This document shows positions 51,901 through 63,644 of a stretch of DNA of 64,000 bases, piece by piece; the first letter of the stretch is position 1; each line of letters starts with the position of its first letter. Below the pieces are notes generated by a model. That model ran no database searches. It had not been told where the DNA came from and saw only the letters and a program-made list of their open reading frames with translations. Location of the stretch: the NCBI GenBank assembly GCA_947561585.1, contig CANNZV010001171.1, positions 112,109 through 176,108 of the forward strand. The letters are read 5' to 3'. A program made the position numbers and the translations under genes. Source of the stretch: Caprella mutica (taxonomy: Eukaryota; Arthropoda; Malacostraca; Amphipoda; Caprellidae).

Positions 51901-54249
51901 ATTAGAAAGTGAAGAGTGTAACTACGTCATTATAAAGTGAAGAGGGTAACTACGTCATTAGCAAATGAAGAGGGTAACTACGTCATTAGAAAATGAAGAG
52001 GGTAACTACGTCATTAGAAAATGAAGAGGGTAACTACGTCATTAGAAAATGAAGAGGGTAACTACGTCATTAGAAAATGAAGAGGGTAACTACGTCATTA
52101 TAAAGTGAAGAGGGTAACTACGTCATTAGCAAATGAAGAGGGTAACTACGTCATTAGCAACTGAAGAGGGTAACTACGTCATTAGAAAATGAAAAGGGTA
52201 ACTACGTCATTAGCAAATGAAGAGGGTAACTACGTCATTATAAAATGAAGAGGGTAACTACGTCATTAGAAAATGAAGAGGGTAACTACCTCATTAGAAA
52301 ATGAAGAGGGTAACTACGTCATTAGAAAATGAAGAGGGTAACTACGTCATTAGAAAATGAAGAGGGTAACTACGTCATTAGAAAATGAAGAGGGTAACTA
52401 CGTCATTAGAAAATGAAGAGGGTAACTACGTCATTAGAAAATGAAGAGGGTAACTACGTCATTATAAAGTGAAGAGGGTAACTACGTCATTAGCAAATGA
52501 AGAGGGTTACTACGTCATTAGAAAATGAAGAGGGTAACTACGTCATTAGAAAATGAAGAGCGTAACTACGTCATTAGAAAATGAAGAGGGTAGCTACGTC
52601 ATTAGAAAATGAAGAGGGTAACTATGTCATTAGAAAATGAAAAGGGTAACTACGTCATTTAGAAAATGAAGAGGGTAACTACGTCATTAGGAAATGAAGA
52701 GGGTAGCTACGTCATTAGAAAATGAAGAGTGTAACTACGTCATTAGAAAATGAAGAGGGTAACTACGTCATTAGCAAATGAAGAGGGTAACTACGTCACT
52801 AGAAAATGAAGAGGGTATCTACGTCATTAGAAAATGAAGAGGGGAACTACGTCATTAGAAAATGAAGAGGGGAACTACGTCATTAGAAAATGAAGAGGGT
52901 AACTACGTCATTAGAAAGTGAAGAGTGTAACTACGTCATTATAAAGTGAAGAGGGTAACTACGTCATTAGCAAATGAAGAGGGTAACTACGTCATTAGAA
53001 AATGAAGAGGGTAACTACGTCATTAGAAAATGAAGAGGGTAACTACGTCATTAGAAAATGAAGAGGGTAACTACGTCATTAGAAAATGAAGAGGGTAACT
53101 ACGTCATTATAAAGTGAAGAGGGTAACTACGTCATTAGCAAATGAAGAGGGTAACTACGTCATTAGCAACTGAAGAGGGTAACTACGTCATTAGAAAATG
53201 AAAAGGGGAACTACGTCATTAGAAAATGAAGAGGGGAACTACGTCATTAGAAAATGAAGAGGGTAACTATGTCATTAGAAAGTGAAGAGTGTAACTACGT
53301 CATTATAAAGTGAAGAGGGTAACTACGTCATTAGCAAATGAAGAGGGTAACTACGTCATTAGAAAATGAAGAGGGTAACTACGTCATTAGAAAATGAAGA
53401 GGGTAACTACGTCATTAGAAAATGAAGAGGGTAACTACGTCATTAGAAAATGAAGAGGGTAACTACGTCATTATAAAGTGAAGAGGGTAACTACGTCATT
53501 AGCAAATGAAGAGGGTAACTACGTCATTAGCAACTGAAGAGGGTAACTACGTCATTAGAAAATGAAAAGGGTAACTACGTCATTAGCAAATGAAGAGGGT
53601 AACTACGTCATTATAAAATGAAGAGGGTAACTACGTCATTAGAAAATGAAGAGGGTAACTACCTCATTAGAAAATGAAGAGGGTAACTACCTCATTAGAA
53701 AATGAAGAGGGTAACTACGTCATTAGAAAATGAAGAGGGTAACTACGTCATTAGAAAATGAAGAGGGTAACTACGTCATTAGAAAATGAAGAGGGTAACT
53801 ACGTCATTAGAAAATGAAGAGGGTAACTACGTCATTATAAAGTGAAGAGGGTAACTACGTCATTAGCAAATGAAGAGGGTAACTACGTCATTAGCAACTG
53901 AAGAGGGTAACTACGTCATTAGAAAATGAAGAGGGTAACTACGTCATTAGAAAATGAAGAGGGTAACTACGTCATTAGAAAATGAAGAGGGTAACTACGT
54001 CATTAGAAAATGAAGAGGGTAACTACGTCATTATAAAGTGAAGAGGGTAACTACGTCATTAGCAAATGAAGAGGGTAACTACGTCATTAGCAACTGAAGA
54101 GGGTAACTACGTCATTAGAAAATGAAAAGGGTAACTACGTCATTAGCAAATGAAGAGGGTAACTACCTCATTAGAAAATGAAGAGGGTATCTACGTCATT
54201 AGAAAATGAAGAGGGTAACTACGTCATTAGAAAATGAAGAGGGTAACTA
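39955..54249. repeat. 28-bp satellite array, about 510 copies, with higher-order duplications
   Basis: An uninterrupted 14.3-kb array. The 28-base unit begins TAGAAAATGAAGAGGG and ends TAACTACGTCAT; 27- and 29-base forms arise from loss of a G (AGAGGTAAC) or gain of a T (CATTTAG). Diagnostic variants recur in fixed order, which reveals internal duplications: a block at about 41.7-44.5 kb recurs 3715 bases downstream, one at 48.07-48.2 kb recurs 1352 bases downstream, and one at 51.2-51.55 kb recurs 1373 bases downstream. Units near the left edge (AGAAAGTGAGGAGGGG) are the most diverged. The unit has stops in all frames, so no open frames arise. No inverted partner array is seen in the window. 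Confidence 0.97.
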
Positions 54250-55125
54250 TTTTCTGTTATCCAGATATCTCTAATGTTATTACCCATTCAAAATTATGTA
54301 CTAATTTTTTTAAATTATCAGGATTCTTTAAATAAAATTTCTGGATTATGTAAATATAATTTGTAATGATATTTAGATAAATTTATAAGGATTTTTTGAA
54401 TAAGATTTGTTGGGATTATTTTTACTCTTGGATTATTTTTTCTAATTTCAAAAAATTTGTAATAACGATTCTTTGAATCCCTTAATTTTTAAAAAATCAC
54501 GGATGTTTTGTAATCTCGTTTTTTTTTTTGTATTTTGTAAAAATAATTTATTTTCTATAGGTTGAAAGAAATTAAAATATTTATACACTTCTCTCATAGA
54601 TAATATATCTGAAGCATTGAATTAGATTTAATTTTGTGGGGAGTATTTTTGCTTTTTAGCTCCATGAGGACCCGTCCACTCTCATTAAAATAAGTGTCAG
54701 TGGCAGAATTTTCAGTCACTCAAATATTCTGACTTTAATGGAGAGTACCGTGTCAAAGACTGATTTGGTTAGGGCTAACCTCTAGTTGTCGAACTCTTCC
54801 ACATTTTCGACCGTATCCTTTTAAAGCCCAGGATATTTTGTAGGCAAAAAATAATCTTTTTTTTTTGATAGATCAATATCAATTTAAAAAGAATATGGTA
54901 AAAAATAATCACTTTTATTTTGTAAAATCTAAAGCCATTTTGGGTAGATTTGTGATTGGTTCAAAATCTCAAATCATTATGTGTCATAGCCTACATTTAT
55001 TTAAACGCTTCTTGTTGCTGTGAAAAAATTACATGGACTGAATTTATACATTATTTGATGTTTTTCTAAATATGTTGTTAAATAGATCTAAGAAATATAT
55101 ATATAATTTAACTTTTATTTTAATT
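54250..55125. other. AT-rich right flank of the satellite
   Basis: T-rich sequence with recurring GGATTATTTTT-like words (54,320-54,520). A weak hairpin at 54,676-54,745 pairs ACTCTCATTAAAAT with the complement of ATTAAAGTCAGAATATT-type sequence. No gene. Confidence 0.4.
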
Positions 55126-55159
55126 GGTATCCATGATACCTGCAGATATCATTGATACC
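55126..55159. repeat. Isolated 34-bp palindrome shared with MITE family M
   Basis: GGTATCCATGATACC, then TGCAGATATC and ATTGATACC: an imperfect palindrome of the same length and sequence as the centres of the M elements at 39098-39131 and 63046-63079, but without the family's inverted ends around it. Confidence 0.75.
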
Positions 55160-55554
55160 GACTAATATTATTATTCTATTTACTAGTTGCAATATTTAAT
55201 CATTGTTATTTTCATTTATTATTTATTAATTTATTCATTGCTATATTATGAAAAAGTTATTAATTATATAATTCACTCAATCGTTAAATAATCAATTGGC
55301 TAATAATTAATTTTATTATTATAAATGCATCCTTTGAATATTGTTAATAATAATATTGTTTTTCCTCTAATTAAATGAATTATAATTCAAATGCATATTT
55401 AAACAAGCCAATATTTAGAATTAATTCAATAAATTTGTTACTATAAGAATTATAAAAATAGTTACCAATTTAAACATAAAAATTAAAAATATATTTCTAT
55501 GTTAAAATAAAGGAAAAACAACACATTAATTAAATCTTATTGTAAATTATATAA

Positions 55555-55632
55555 AGGAAGATTTATAGTGGATCATAGAAGGATAAATAAGACCCCCATC
55601 TTAATCTTCTATCCGGGTGAGAAGGATCTTCC
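55555..55632. mobile_element. H-family-like hairpin
   Basis: GGAAGATTTATAGTGGATCAT on the left (one base trimmed either side) and ATCTTAATCTTCTATCC to GATCTTCC on the right form overlapping inverse matches. Similar in layout to the H copies, but the CCACCATAACT signature is lost. Confidence 0.35.
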
Positions 55633-55639
55633 AAAGAAG

Positions 55640-57970
55640 TTGAATAACTGTTATGCTGAATCATAAATTAGGTAGTTTCATCGGAATTATTGACTTGATT
55701 ATGATTACAGCAAAATAATATTATTAATAGATCTCCTTCTTGAATGCTTAAATGTCTCGTAGAGATGATACAATCGCATATTTTTTCTTCCACCAATCTA
55801 AAGGTATCGTATATCTAGCTAATATTGAGTAAAATAAAAGTTGCAAATTCTTTGTATTAAAAGTATTCAGTAAGACTTTTACATTTACTTTACTTTAATC
55901 ATAATTCATATATTGTTACGCTTGTGACATTTATCTAACTTCTTGATATGTGACATTTATGATCTTTTGAATCTGTGACATTTACGAACATTTTACTCAG
56001 TGATATAAGTTTTTTATTGTTATTATATTTGCAGCAAGCATTTTAAATATGACAAATTCATTAAACCTCACCTGTTCATTCCAAACCATTTCAATTGAAA
56101 AATTTCAGTTCTTAAAAACAATATTGGACAAATACGACCCAGAAAGAGTGAAAGGGTTAAGAATTTCATTAATTTCCTTACATTTCTAAAGACTTTCCAT
56201 TGATTTTCTTCAACTAAGAATGATATTTTCTAAAAATAACCAGTAATAGGGTTGTTAAAACCAATTGGTTCTAAAACAATTAACTGTTATTGCCTACATC
56301 AGCTTTTTCTGAACTTACTGTTACAGGTATATTTAAAAAACTTCCGCTACCTCCAATTCGAGTACTCCTTTCAATTATTCTCTAGGGTTCCATAGTATAA
56401 TTACCTTCATTTTGAAGTGCAATAATTAGATTTTAAATGGAGATTTTAAAGCGATAATTAGAAACAAGAAGAGTAAGTTCGGTGATCTAGAAAATCAATT
56501 GTTAGCACTTTCAATCTTCCCACGGTAATTTCCTCTCTGGGTATTATATATTATTGCAACATAATAATTGTATATAAAATAATAAAACTGTAAAGGCAAA
56601 TGTTGCAATATTCTCACATTTACAAAACTCGGAAATTGGGCCATGATTTGTCTAACCGAAATTTCTAAAGAACAAATTGGTCCACAACAAAAAATGTCCT
56701 TTTTCGGATTACTTTAAAAGTGAGTGTACGGTGAAGTTTCTCTATTTGTAGAGGTTAAAAATGAATACTTTTACAAGATTCTATTCACGTTCTGTCAACT
56801 CGTTCTTCAAATATAGTTCAAGATCCAATTCAATTAGAAGCTAAAAGAGAGTTCTAGAGTCTCGAACTCCTGAATTGAATTTATATTCACTTTATGTGTA
56901 TGTGAATGCTTACCATGTGGTGTCTGTCTGCCTCATGAAACTGTACCAGAAACTTCAAATAAAATTACACCAACTGTAATTGAATGAGCGAAACATTAGT
57001 GACATTCTAACGTTAGAGTCAAGAGAGAAGTGTTGGTAGACACTATCTTCCCAGTAATTACTGTACACAGTATGTTAAGTTCTGATAATGGTGTTATTGA
57101 TCTAAAGATGAATGTGACGAAGTAATACAAAAGTAGTGTTGAAACTGTTGTTAAATATATATATATGAACCTTCAAAGTGTTCTCGGGGATTATGAAGAT
57201 ATTCTTTGCTTCATCACGTTCTTGCATACATCGACACCCACTTGTTGCATTATGGATTGAGATTAGTTGTAACATTGTGTAAAAATGTACCTTACGGGCA
57301 TTATATAATAATCAAATAAGGGTTCTGTATATAGAATTATTGTAGTCATTAAGATATTACTAAGGGAATGATTGTTCATGGATGAATTGAATAACCGTAT
57401 GTTTTATTATGTCAAATTTTCACATTTCCAGACAGTTTAACACCGTATGAAACTTTGGACGTTAAAACAAGTTCAGGAATAACAATCCAAATGGCTGAAA
57501 GTTTTAACAAGTTAGAAAGCTTTCTTCCCAAATCTCCATGAGCAATCGTAGCGTAATATTTCATCTCCATTGACCAGAATGCAGTACGCTGCTGCCGCTC
57601 ACAGATTCCTCATATAAATCTTCATCAAGAAACAGAGGGACACGTCAGCGCAGCAGTTAAATTGATTTCAGTTGCTCTAACTGAAACTTTTTGCAACTCT
57701 GTTTGGAATTTGAATTAGTTTCCGGATTCAAAGACTGTCTGCCAACAATCCGAGCTGTTGATACGAAAAATAAATTGGTTGGCACATCTGGACAGACCAA
57801 AGGAAACTGAATAACAGGTCGAAATGAATCGGGAGTGATAGACTAACGATCGAGTGAACCTTTTTGTAGTGATTCATTTAAAGTTTAAAATTTCCCATTT
57901 CTAAATTGAATATTTATTATTTGTAATGATTGAATTTGTTTTAAAATTGGTCGAGTGCAGGAATTTGAAA
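55640..57970. other. AT-rich sequence; one three-copy 25-bp repeat
   Basis: At 55920-55995 the word TGTGACATTTA recurs three times at 25-base spacing. Otherwise no gene or repeat can be supported. Confidence 0.45.
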
Positions 57971-57974
57971 ATTT

Positions 57975-58045
57975 GAATAAAAAACTCATATATAATGAAT
58001 TCCTGCATAGTGAACATATTTGTATGGTGAAACAGTTTCAGTTCA
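57975..58045 (+). repeat. Fragment of the dispersed S repeat
   Basis: ATAATGAATTCCTGCATAGT and GAACATATTT match the TATAATGAA, CCTGTATAGTGAACC and GAACATATTTT words of the repeat at 63645-64000. A related fragment occurs near 30,870-30,950. Confidence 0.45.
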
Positions 58046-58217
58046 TTATATAAGATTTCTACTTCTAATATAAAAAGAAAATGAAAAAACTCTGATTTAC
58101 CAAATTAGCATCAAAAATTCAAAATATTTAAAAGTAGGTATATACTGAGCAATTTTTGTATTTAATTATTATGTATTTTATCAATTTTCAGAGTTTTAAC
58201 TCTCCAAATTGATACCT

Positions 58218-58497
58218 ACTTGGAATATATTCCAACCTGGAATTTATTCCTACCTGGAATTTATACCTACCTGGAATTTATTCCTACCTGGAATTTATTC
58301 CTACCTGGAATTTATTCCTACCTGGAATTTATTCTTACCTGGAATTTATTCTTACCTGGAATTTATTCCTACCTGGAATTTATTATTACCTGGAATTTAT
58401 TACTACCTTGAATTTATTCCTATCTGGAATTTATTCCTACCCGGAATTTATTCCTACCTGGAATTTATTCCTACCTGGAATTTATTCCAACCTGTGG
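58218..58497. repeat. 17-bp minisatellite, about 16 copies
   Basis: Regular copies of TACCTGGAATTTATTCC with few changes. The open frames at 58209-58550 and 58220-58411 read a 17-residue repeat rich in Tyr, Phe, Pro and Trp; they exist because the plus-strand unit lacks stops in two frames. Confidence 0.95.
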
Positions 58498-58918
58498 TAG
58501 AATTTTTTTCCAGATCATTACCCTCGCATCAACAGACACCAAAGTATTGAATAGCTAATCCTATTGTCTTCCAGAACCCCATTCGAATACCACATTCGAA
58601 TCCATGCCTTCTATATCCACCTGCTTTTCCAAATTATGCACATACCTTGAATTCTAAATGAGATGCTAAGTTTGAAAGCAGAAACTTAAATGAAGTTACT
58701 TCACTTGAAATATTATAATCTGGAGATTACTTTATATATACCAAATAGTTTTTAATAGCATATATTGTAAAATATCATATATGTTGATTGAAAATTAAAG
58801 TGTCAGAGGACTGCTGTGTAAAATTGTTGTAAATAACCATTCAATAATTTAAATTTTCTCGAAAATATAAGATAATGTTCCAACTATTAATTCTGTTCAT
58901 TTTGAATTAATTAAATAG

Positions 58919-59162
58919 GGGTTTAACGTCTGTTTCGGAACCAAATGCCATATCGCTGATGTTCAAAGGAAATCTGCAATACAAGGGATTTTAAAGAAGC
59001 AGTCAAACAGGAAATTAAACTGACTCCATGAACAGAGTCCGACATCTATCAACGTTTTCTGACTGCTCTCTTGGATGAAGAAAAGCTACTCCGTGAATGC
59101 AGTCACATACCAAGGTATGTGACGAAAAGGGACACAAGCATCGGTGGCTGCACTCACGGATT
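58919..59162 (-). repeat. Dispersed repeat R1, copy 3
   Basis: Inverse of 3645-3870: GGTTTAACGTC at the start, AAGAAGCAGTCA, then CTACTCCGTGAATGCAGT and GCTGCACTCACGGA at the end. It contains a 22-base palindrome at 59103-59124 (GTCACATACC, two bases, then the complement), which copy 1 has largely lost. Confidence 0.7.
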
Positions 59163-60785
59163 CAAATTCTGCATGGTTTTAATTTTTTCTTTGAAATCTT
59201 TAAAATATATAAGTAATGGTAATATTAATATCTTATATTATAGTTGATCGATTCAATGACCAGTGTTATATCAGGTGTAATGGAAATAATGTAATAACCC
59301 TGCTATTATTTTTTCTAATAACTAAGTTTATATAACGTATATATAACCTTTAACAGAAAAGAAATTGATCAAGTATTCGCTTTGTAAATATTTATGTAAG
59401 AATTAAATAGTCCTAATCAAACTTCACTGCCCGACTTTCTAAGTTTCTATTATATTAAATAGAAAAACAAGGAAGAGATACTAATTTTACCTAGTGTTAT
59501 CGTCAATTTACTGGTAATTAGGTAAATAAGTACACTGGTACAGTTTAACGTACCTAGTTATTTTCTAAGGTGATGGTAGATAGGTACAGGGAACGGCTTA
59601 GGTAGCCATTTATAACATATGTCCAACTTAAATTACATATTTAAAAAAAAAACTATGTAGAATCAAATTTGAAATGGTTTGCAGTTTTATCACCGTAATC
59701 TTAGCTCTAATGAATAGAATAATAAAAAAAAAGTCTAATTAAAATATTACATGCAATGATATACAAATAGTCGATAGCCTTTTTATCTGTTCATGGTAGA
59801 CGAAAAGCTTCTGTCCACATTGTAGTAACTAACTTAATCTTTATAGCAAGGCATCATAGCCACGGAATATCGGACTTTTTCTTATCGGTCTCCGATAGTG
59901 AGAAACTTAAGCAATATTAGCACTTTTAACGATACATATCGGTTGATGAGGATAACTGAACTATACCACGACATTATTTGCGATACTTTCCCACTAAAAC
60001 TTATCGGTAGAACTTTATGAATTGTTTTATATTAACTTAAAGTTTAGATTAACTATATTTTCACAAGCATAGATAATTGAATGTTTGAACTATTGATAAA
60101 GAATGTAATTTTATTAATATTATCTTGCGTACTTATTTAAAGCAATAATGTGACCTAACCTAATGTGAGTAATGATACAACTATTTTAGCTGTAGAATTT
60201 AAAAGAAATTATTTATAGATGATCGATATTTTGAAAAATAAATTAGAAAAATTTGTGACTCATATTGACATTCATCAATTAATCTATTGGACTTGTAGAT
60301 TTATCAATCTAAATTTGAGATCATATAATTTTTTTTTTAAATTTAGAATTTATCTTTTTAAAATTGAATTTTTTAAAATTTAAAATTTATCTTATTTTTA
60401 ATTTTTAATTATCTTTTTAAAATTTATCTTTTAATAAAAAATTTAATTTAAAATTTATCTTTTTTTTATTTAAAATTTATTTTTTTTAAATTTAATTTTT
60501 TTAAGTTTAAAAGATTTATCTTTCTAGACTTTAAAACTTTATAATTATTGCAGTCTCAATTCTCGAGAATGTATACTATCTGATGTATAGCAGAATTATT
60601 TTTAATAAACCAAAACCAAATAATTTGGGCAGCCCTAATTTATTAATTCAATCAACCCTAGTTTAATAATTTAATCAATCCAAATGAAATAATGTAGTCA
60701 ACCATAATTTAATAAGCCCTATTAAAATAATTAAATCAACCCTGATATTCAAGAATTGAAGGGATATTTTTTATTTAAAGAATAC
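59163..60785. other. AT-rich, low-complexity sequence
   Basis: From 60,310 to 60,540 the sequence is almost entirely A and T, with repeated AAATTTATCTTTT words. At 60,630-60,752 a degenerate repeat of about 30 bases carries AATCAACCCTAATTTAATAA-like copies. No gene. Confidence 0.5.
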
Positions 60786-60929
60786 ACAGGGTGACCAGCA
60801 TAAAAGTGTACCCAACTTATAATGTAAATATCGTATTTATAAGTAGTTAAAAAATGAGATTTAAGTAAATTTTAAAATTAAATTTACATGTAAACTTGGT
60901 TACACTTTTTTGTGGGTCACCCTGTATAA
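60786..60929. mobile_element. Short MITE with TA-flanked inverted ends
   Basis: About 144 bases, ending CAGGGTGACC on the left and its complement on the right, with inner blocks AAAAGTGTACCCAA and TTGGTTACACTTTT also inverse. TA pairs adjoin the ends. The ends resemble mariner-type ends in style but differ from the transposon at 31481. Confidence 0.75.
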
Positions 60930-61250
60930 TAAACGGTAGGATTTCAATCAAACAAACATATGAAAAATACGTCCATTCTATTTAATGACTATTATCTACA
61001 TCCTTTAGCTCATCTTCTATGACATTTATTATCTATGTTTTATTATGAAATATAGTAGCTTCACATAACTTAATTTACTCTAATACTTTTTTCACATCCT
61101 CATTATGAATAAAATAACTTATTTATTAATAGTACCTATTTTATATACCGTTAAAATGTTAAATTATTTCATCAGGAATCGAAAGCCTGAATCATAAATA
61201 AATTTATTTTGAACGGATTTTTGAATTGTGAAATTTAAGGTTAATTTCGA

Positions 61251-61377
61251 GTTATTGGACGGCTCCACACTTTCGGTAATTTGAGAAAAAAAATGTGTAA
61301 TAATTTAGATTGAAATTAAATGTAAATTATTATATATTTTTTCTTAGATGATCGAAAATGTGGAACCGTCCGGTAAC
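61251..61377. mobile_element. Palindromic MITE, about 55-bp arms
   Basis: GTTATTGGACGGCTCCACAC on the left is the inverse of a block ending GTGGAACCGTCCGGTAAC on the right; the match continues through the A-rich inner parts. Almost the whole element is the two arms. Non-coding. Confidence 0.8.
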
Positions 61378-62931
61378 TGGGAACCTATCCTATATTGAAT
61401 CTATATTGATTAATTAATAAAACCTAATTATTGAACACAAATTATACTAAAAAATAAAGAATATATTTTTTGTTAACAAAAATTTATAATATATGGAAAA
61501 TATATCGGTAATTCTCAAATAAATTATTTAATATTTAATTAAAAAGATTAATAATATTTCATTTAAATATTCCCAAAATATCGTTGAACGAACAATATTT
61601 CATTTGTTACCTCGGTAAAATATTTGCTGAATAATGGTCATATATTATCAATTTGTACTAAATCATACTTTATGAAATATTATTATACAATGTATGTATA
61701 TTGTACATAGTAAATATAAAATAAATTAAATAACAATGATTTATAAACCATGTTACACTGTTTATTAATTGCCTTAATATTATTCCTATTAAATTTATTC
61801 ATTCACACTATTAATTTACAATCACTTCATTATGTTCTAATAACTACCATCATTTTCTACAATAAATAGGTAACATTTATTATTCCTTACAAAAATACTC
61901 ATACCATCTCGCTATGTACAGTCATAGGAATAACTATTTATATATAGCATCTAAAATTTTAAACATGTTTACTTCATAAAAAATCTAATTTCAAAGAAAC
62001 TTATATTTTTTTTACTATCAAAATTCTTAGTAATGAATTTAAAAAGAATGTTTTATTTTTTTTTAATTTCAACAATTAGTATATGTATATAAATTTCAAA
62101 CGCATATCAAATTAAATTTGTAGATGAACTTTAAAATATATATATTATATATATAATTTATGCCTACACAAAATTAAATTTGAAATAAAAACATCAATAT
62201 ATTAACTAATAAAAAACAACAAATTAAAATAATTGACTTACTATTTTAAAAAGCAACTTCTACTATTAGTTAAAGAATATTACGTATTATTTCACCCTTC
62301 TAACGGTAGTTATTTTACCGCACGTTCTCTCTTGATTTTTCTAATCCGAGTGACATATTTTTGGGCAGACATTTTTTCTCCATATGTAATTCAAAATTAT
62401 GATTGAATAGGTAAAACGTAATAGGCTATCATTTCTTTATCGTTCAAACTATTTGTATATTCATAATTTAATTTATAATAAGGTAAATAATATAATCATG
62501 ATATCTCCTTTCAATTAGCTTCTAATAACTCACCCACATGCTTTGTCCAAATGGTGGTGGCAGGGGGGACTTTAATTATTTTCCATAACAAAAGAATAAA
62601 AGCTCCATACTTATAGAATTATATTACGGATGAATTACCCCCGCCCCCCTTCTACCCCCCTCAATATTATTTATCGGCAAATCATTTGTTGGTGCTCTAT
62701 AATTGTACACAAAGTGCAGGAGATTTGGAGTGCTTGTGCGGTGTTATGGATATTGGTATATTTTGCATGAGGCTATATTGGTAAACTATATCCAACGCAC
62801 TATACCTCTCATGCTATTTTTTATTATTACAGGATGTCTAAGAAAAAAAGTAACTGAAATAATCATATTTTCAATCATGTATTATATAGCAGTGTTGGTA
62901 AATTACCTAGGAATAAGATTTATCTAGCTTC
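61378..62931. other. AT-rich sequence without recognised features
   Basis: No gene or array. A GC-rich interruption with C-runs lies at 62,635-62,665. The 74-codon frame at 62703-62927 has no recognised motif. Confidence 0.4.
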
Positions 62932-63154
62932 AAGGGCCGTACACACGTAGGGTTTTTTTAAGTCTTTCCACCAGACTTTTTGCTAAGCTCCTCCTACTTT
63001 TCTCACTAGAATATAAGAAAAACGATGTAATTATTTATTTTAGTTGGTATCCATGATACCTGAAGGTATCATGGATACCAACGAAATAAATACCAACTGA
63101 AATAGAAAAAAGTCTGGTGGAAAGACTTAAACACCCTACGAGTGTACGGCCCTT
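62932..63154. mobile_element. MITE, family M copy 2
   Basis: About 223 bases with inverted ends AAGGGCCGTACACACGTAGG and complement. It has the same internal blocks as the copy at 38979-39254 and a near-perfect 34-base palindrome at 63046-63079. It is shorter than copy 1 mainly because it lacks AT-rich sequence inserted beside the palindrome. Confidence 0.9.
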
Positions 63155-63644
63155 AACAGGTCCTACCCGTTCCATTACACTCCTCCCCAATCACTAAACC
63201 TGTTCCACCGCTAGTAGGCTTAAGTCAAGGATATTTTAGTTTGATTTATTCACCCAAATAAATTAAAATAATATTAATCATAAAAAAATAAGTGAACCTG
63301 TAAACTCTTTCAATTCACCAATTATAGTATTTAAAAAAAGTTATTAGTGACATTTGTTTATCGTGAAAATTTACATTTTAGAGTTTTATAATATTGCAAT
63401 ATATTACATAATACAAATATTGAACTATGGCACAATCTAGACATTCAAAATATTAATATATATTTCTTTATCAACAAATTACTTATTTTATCATTGGAAT
63501 CGTATACAAATGTTCAACTCGATAAATTATCAAAGTATTTAAAGTGGTAATTCTATTTCTTCAAGTATACGTCATTTATCAATTATTGAATCAAATAAAC
63601 ATTTTTAAATCAAAGATAGTTACTGTTAAAAGAATAGAATTGGC
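63155..63644. other. AT-rich sequence without recognised features
   Basis: No gene or repeat is supportable. Confidence 0.4.

Noticed and set aside
13135..54249. Telomeric repeat or rDNA spacer
   Set aside because: No TTAGG or TTAGGG runs and no rRNA-like sequence adjoin either long array.
58209..58550. 113-codon frame as a Tyr/Phe/Pro/Trp-rich repeat protein
   Set aside because: It is the 17-bp minisatellite read through; the non-repetitive tail of about 20 codons shows no domain.
62820..62850. Transposon end (ACAGGATGTCTAAGAAAAAAA)
   Set aside because: Resembles a mariner-type end, but no partner was found nearby.
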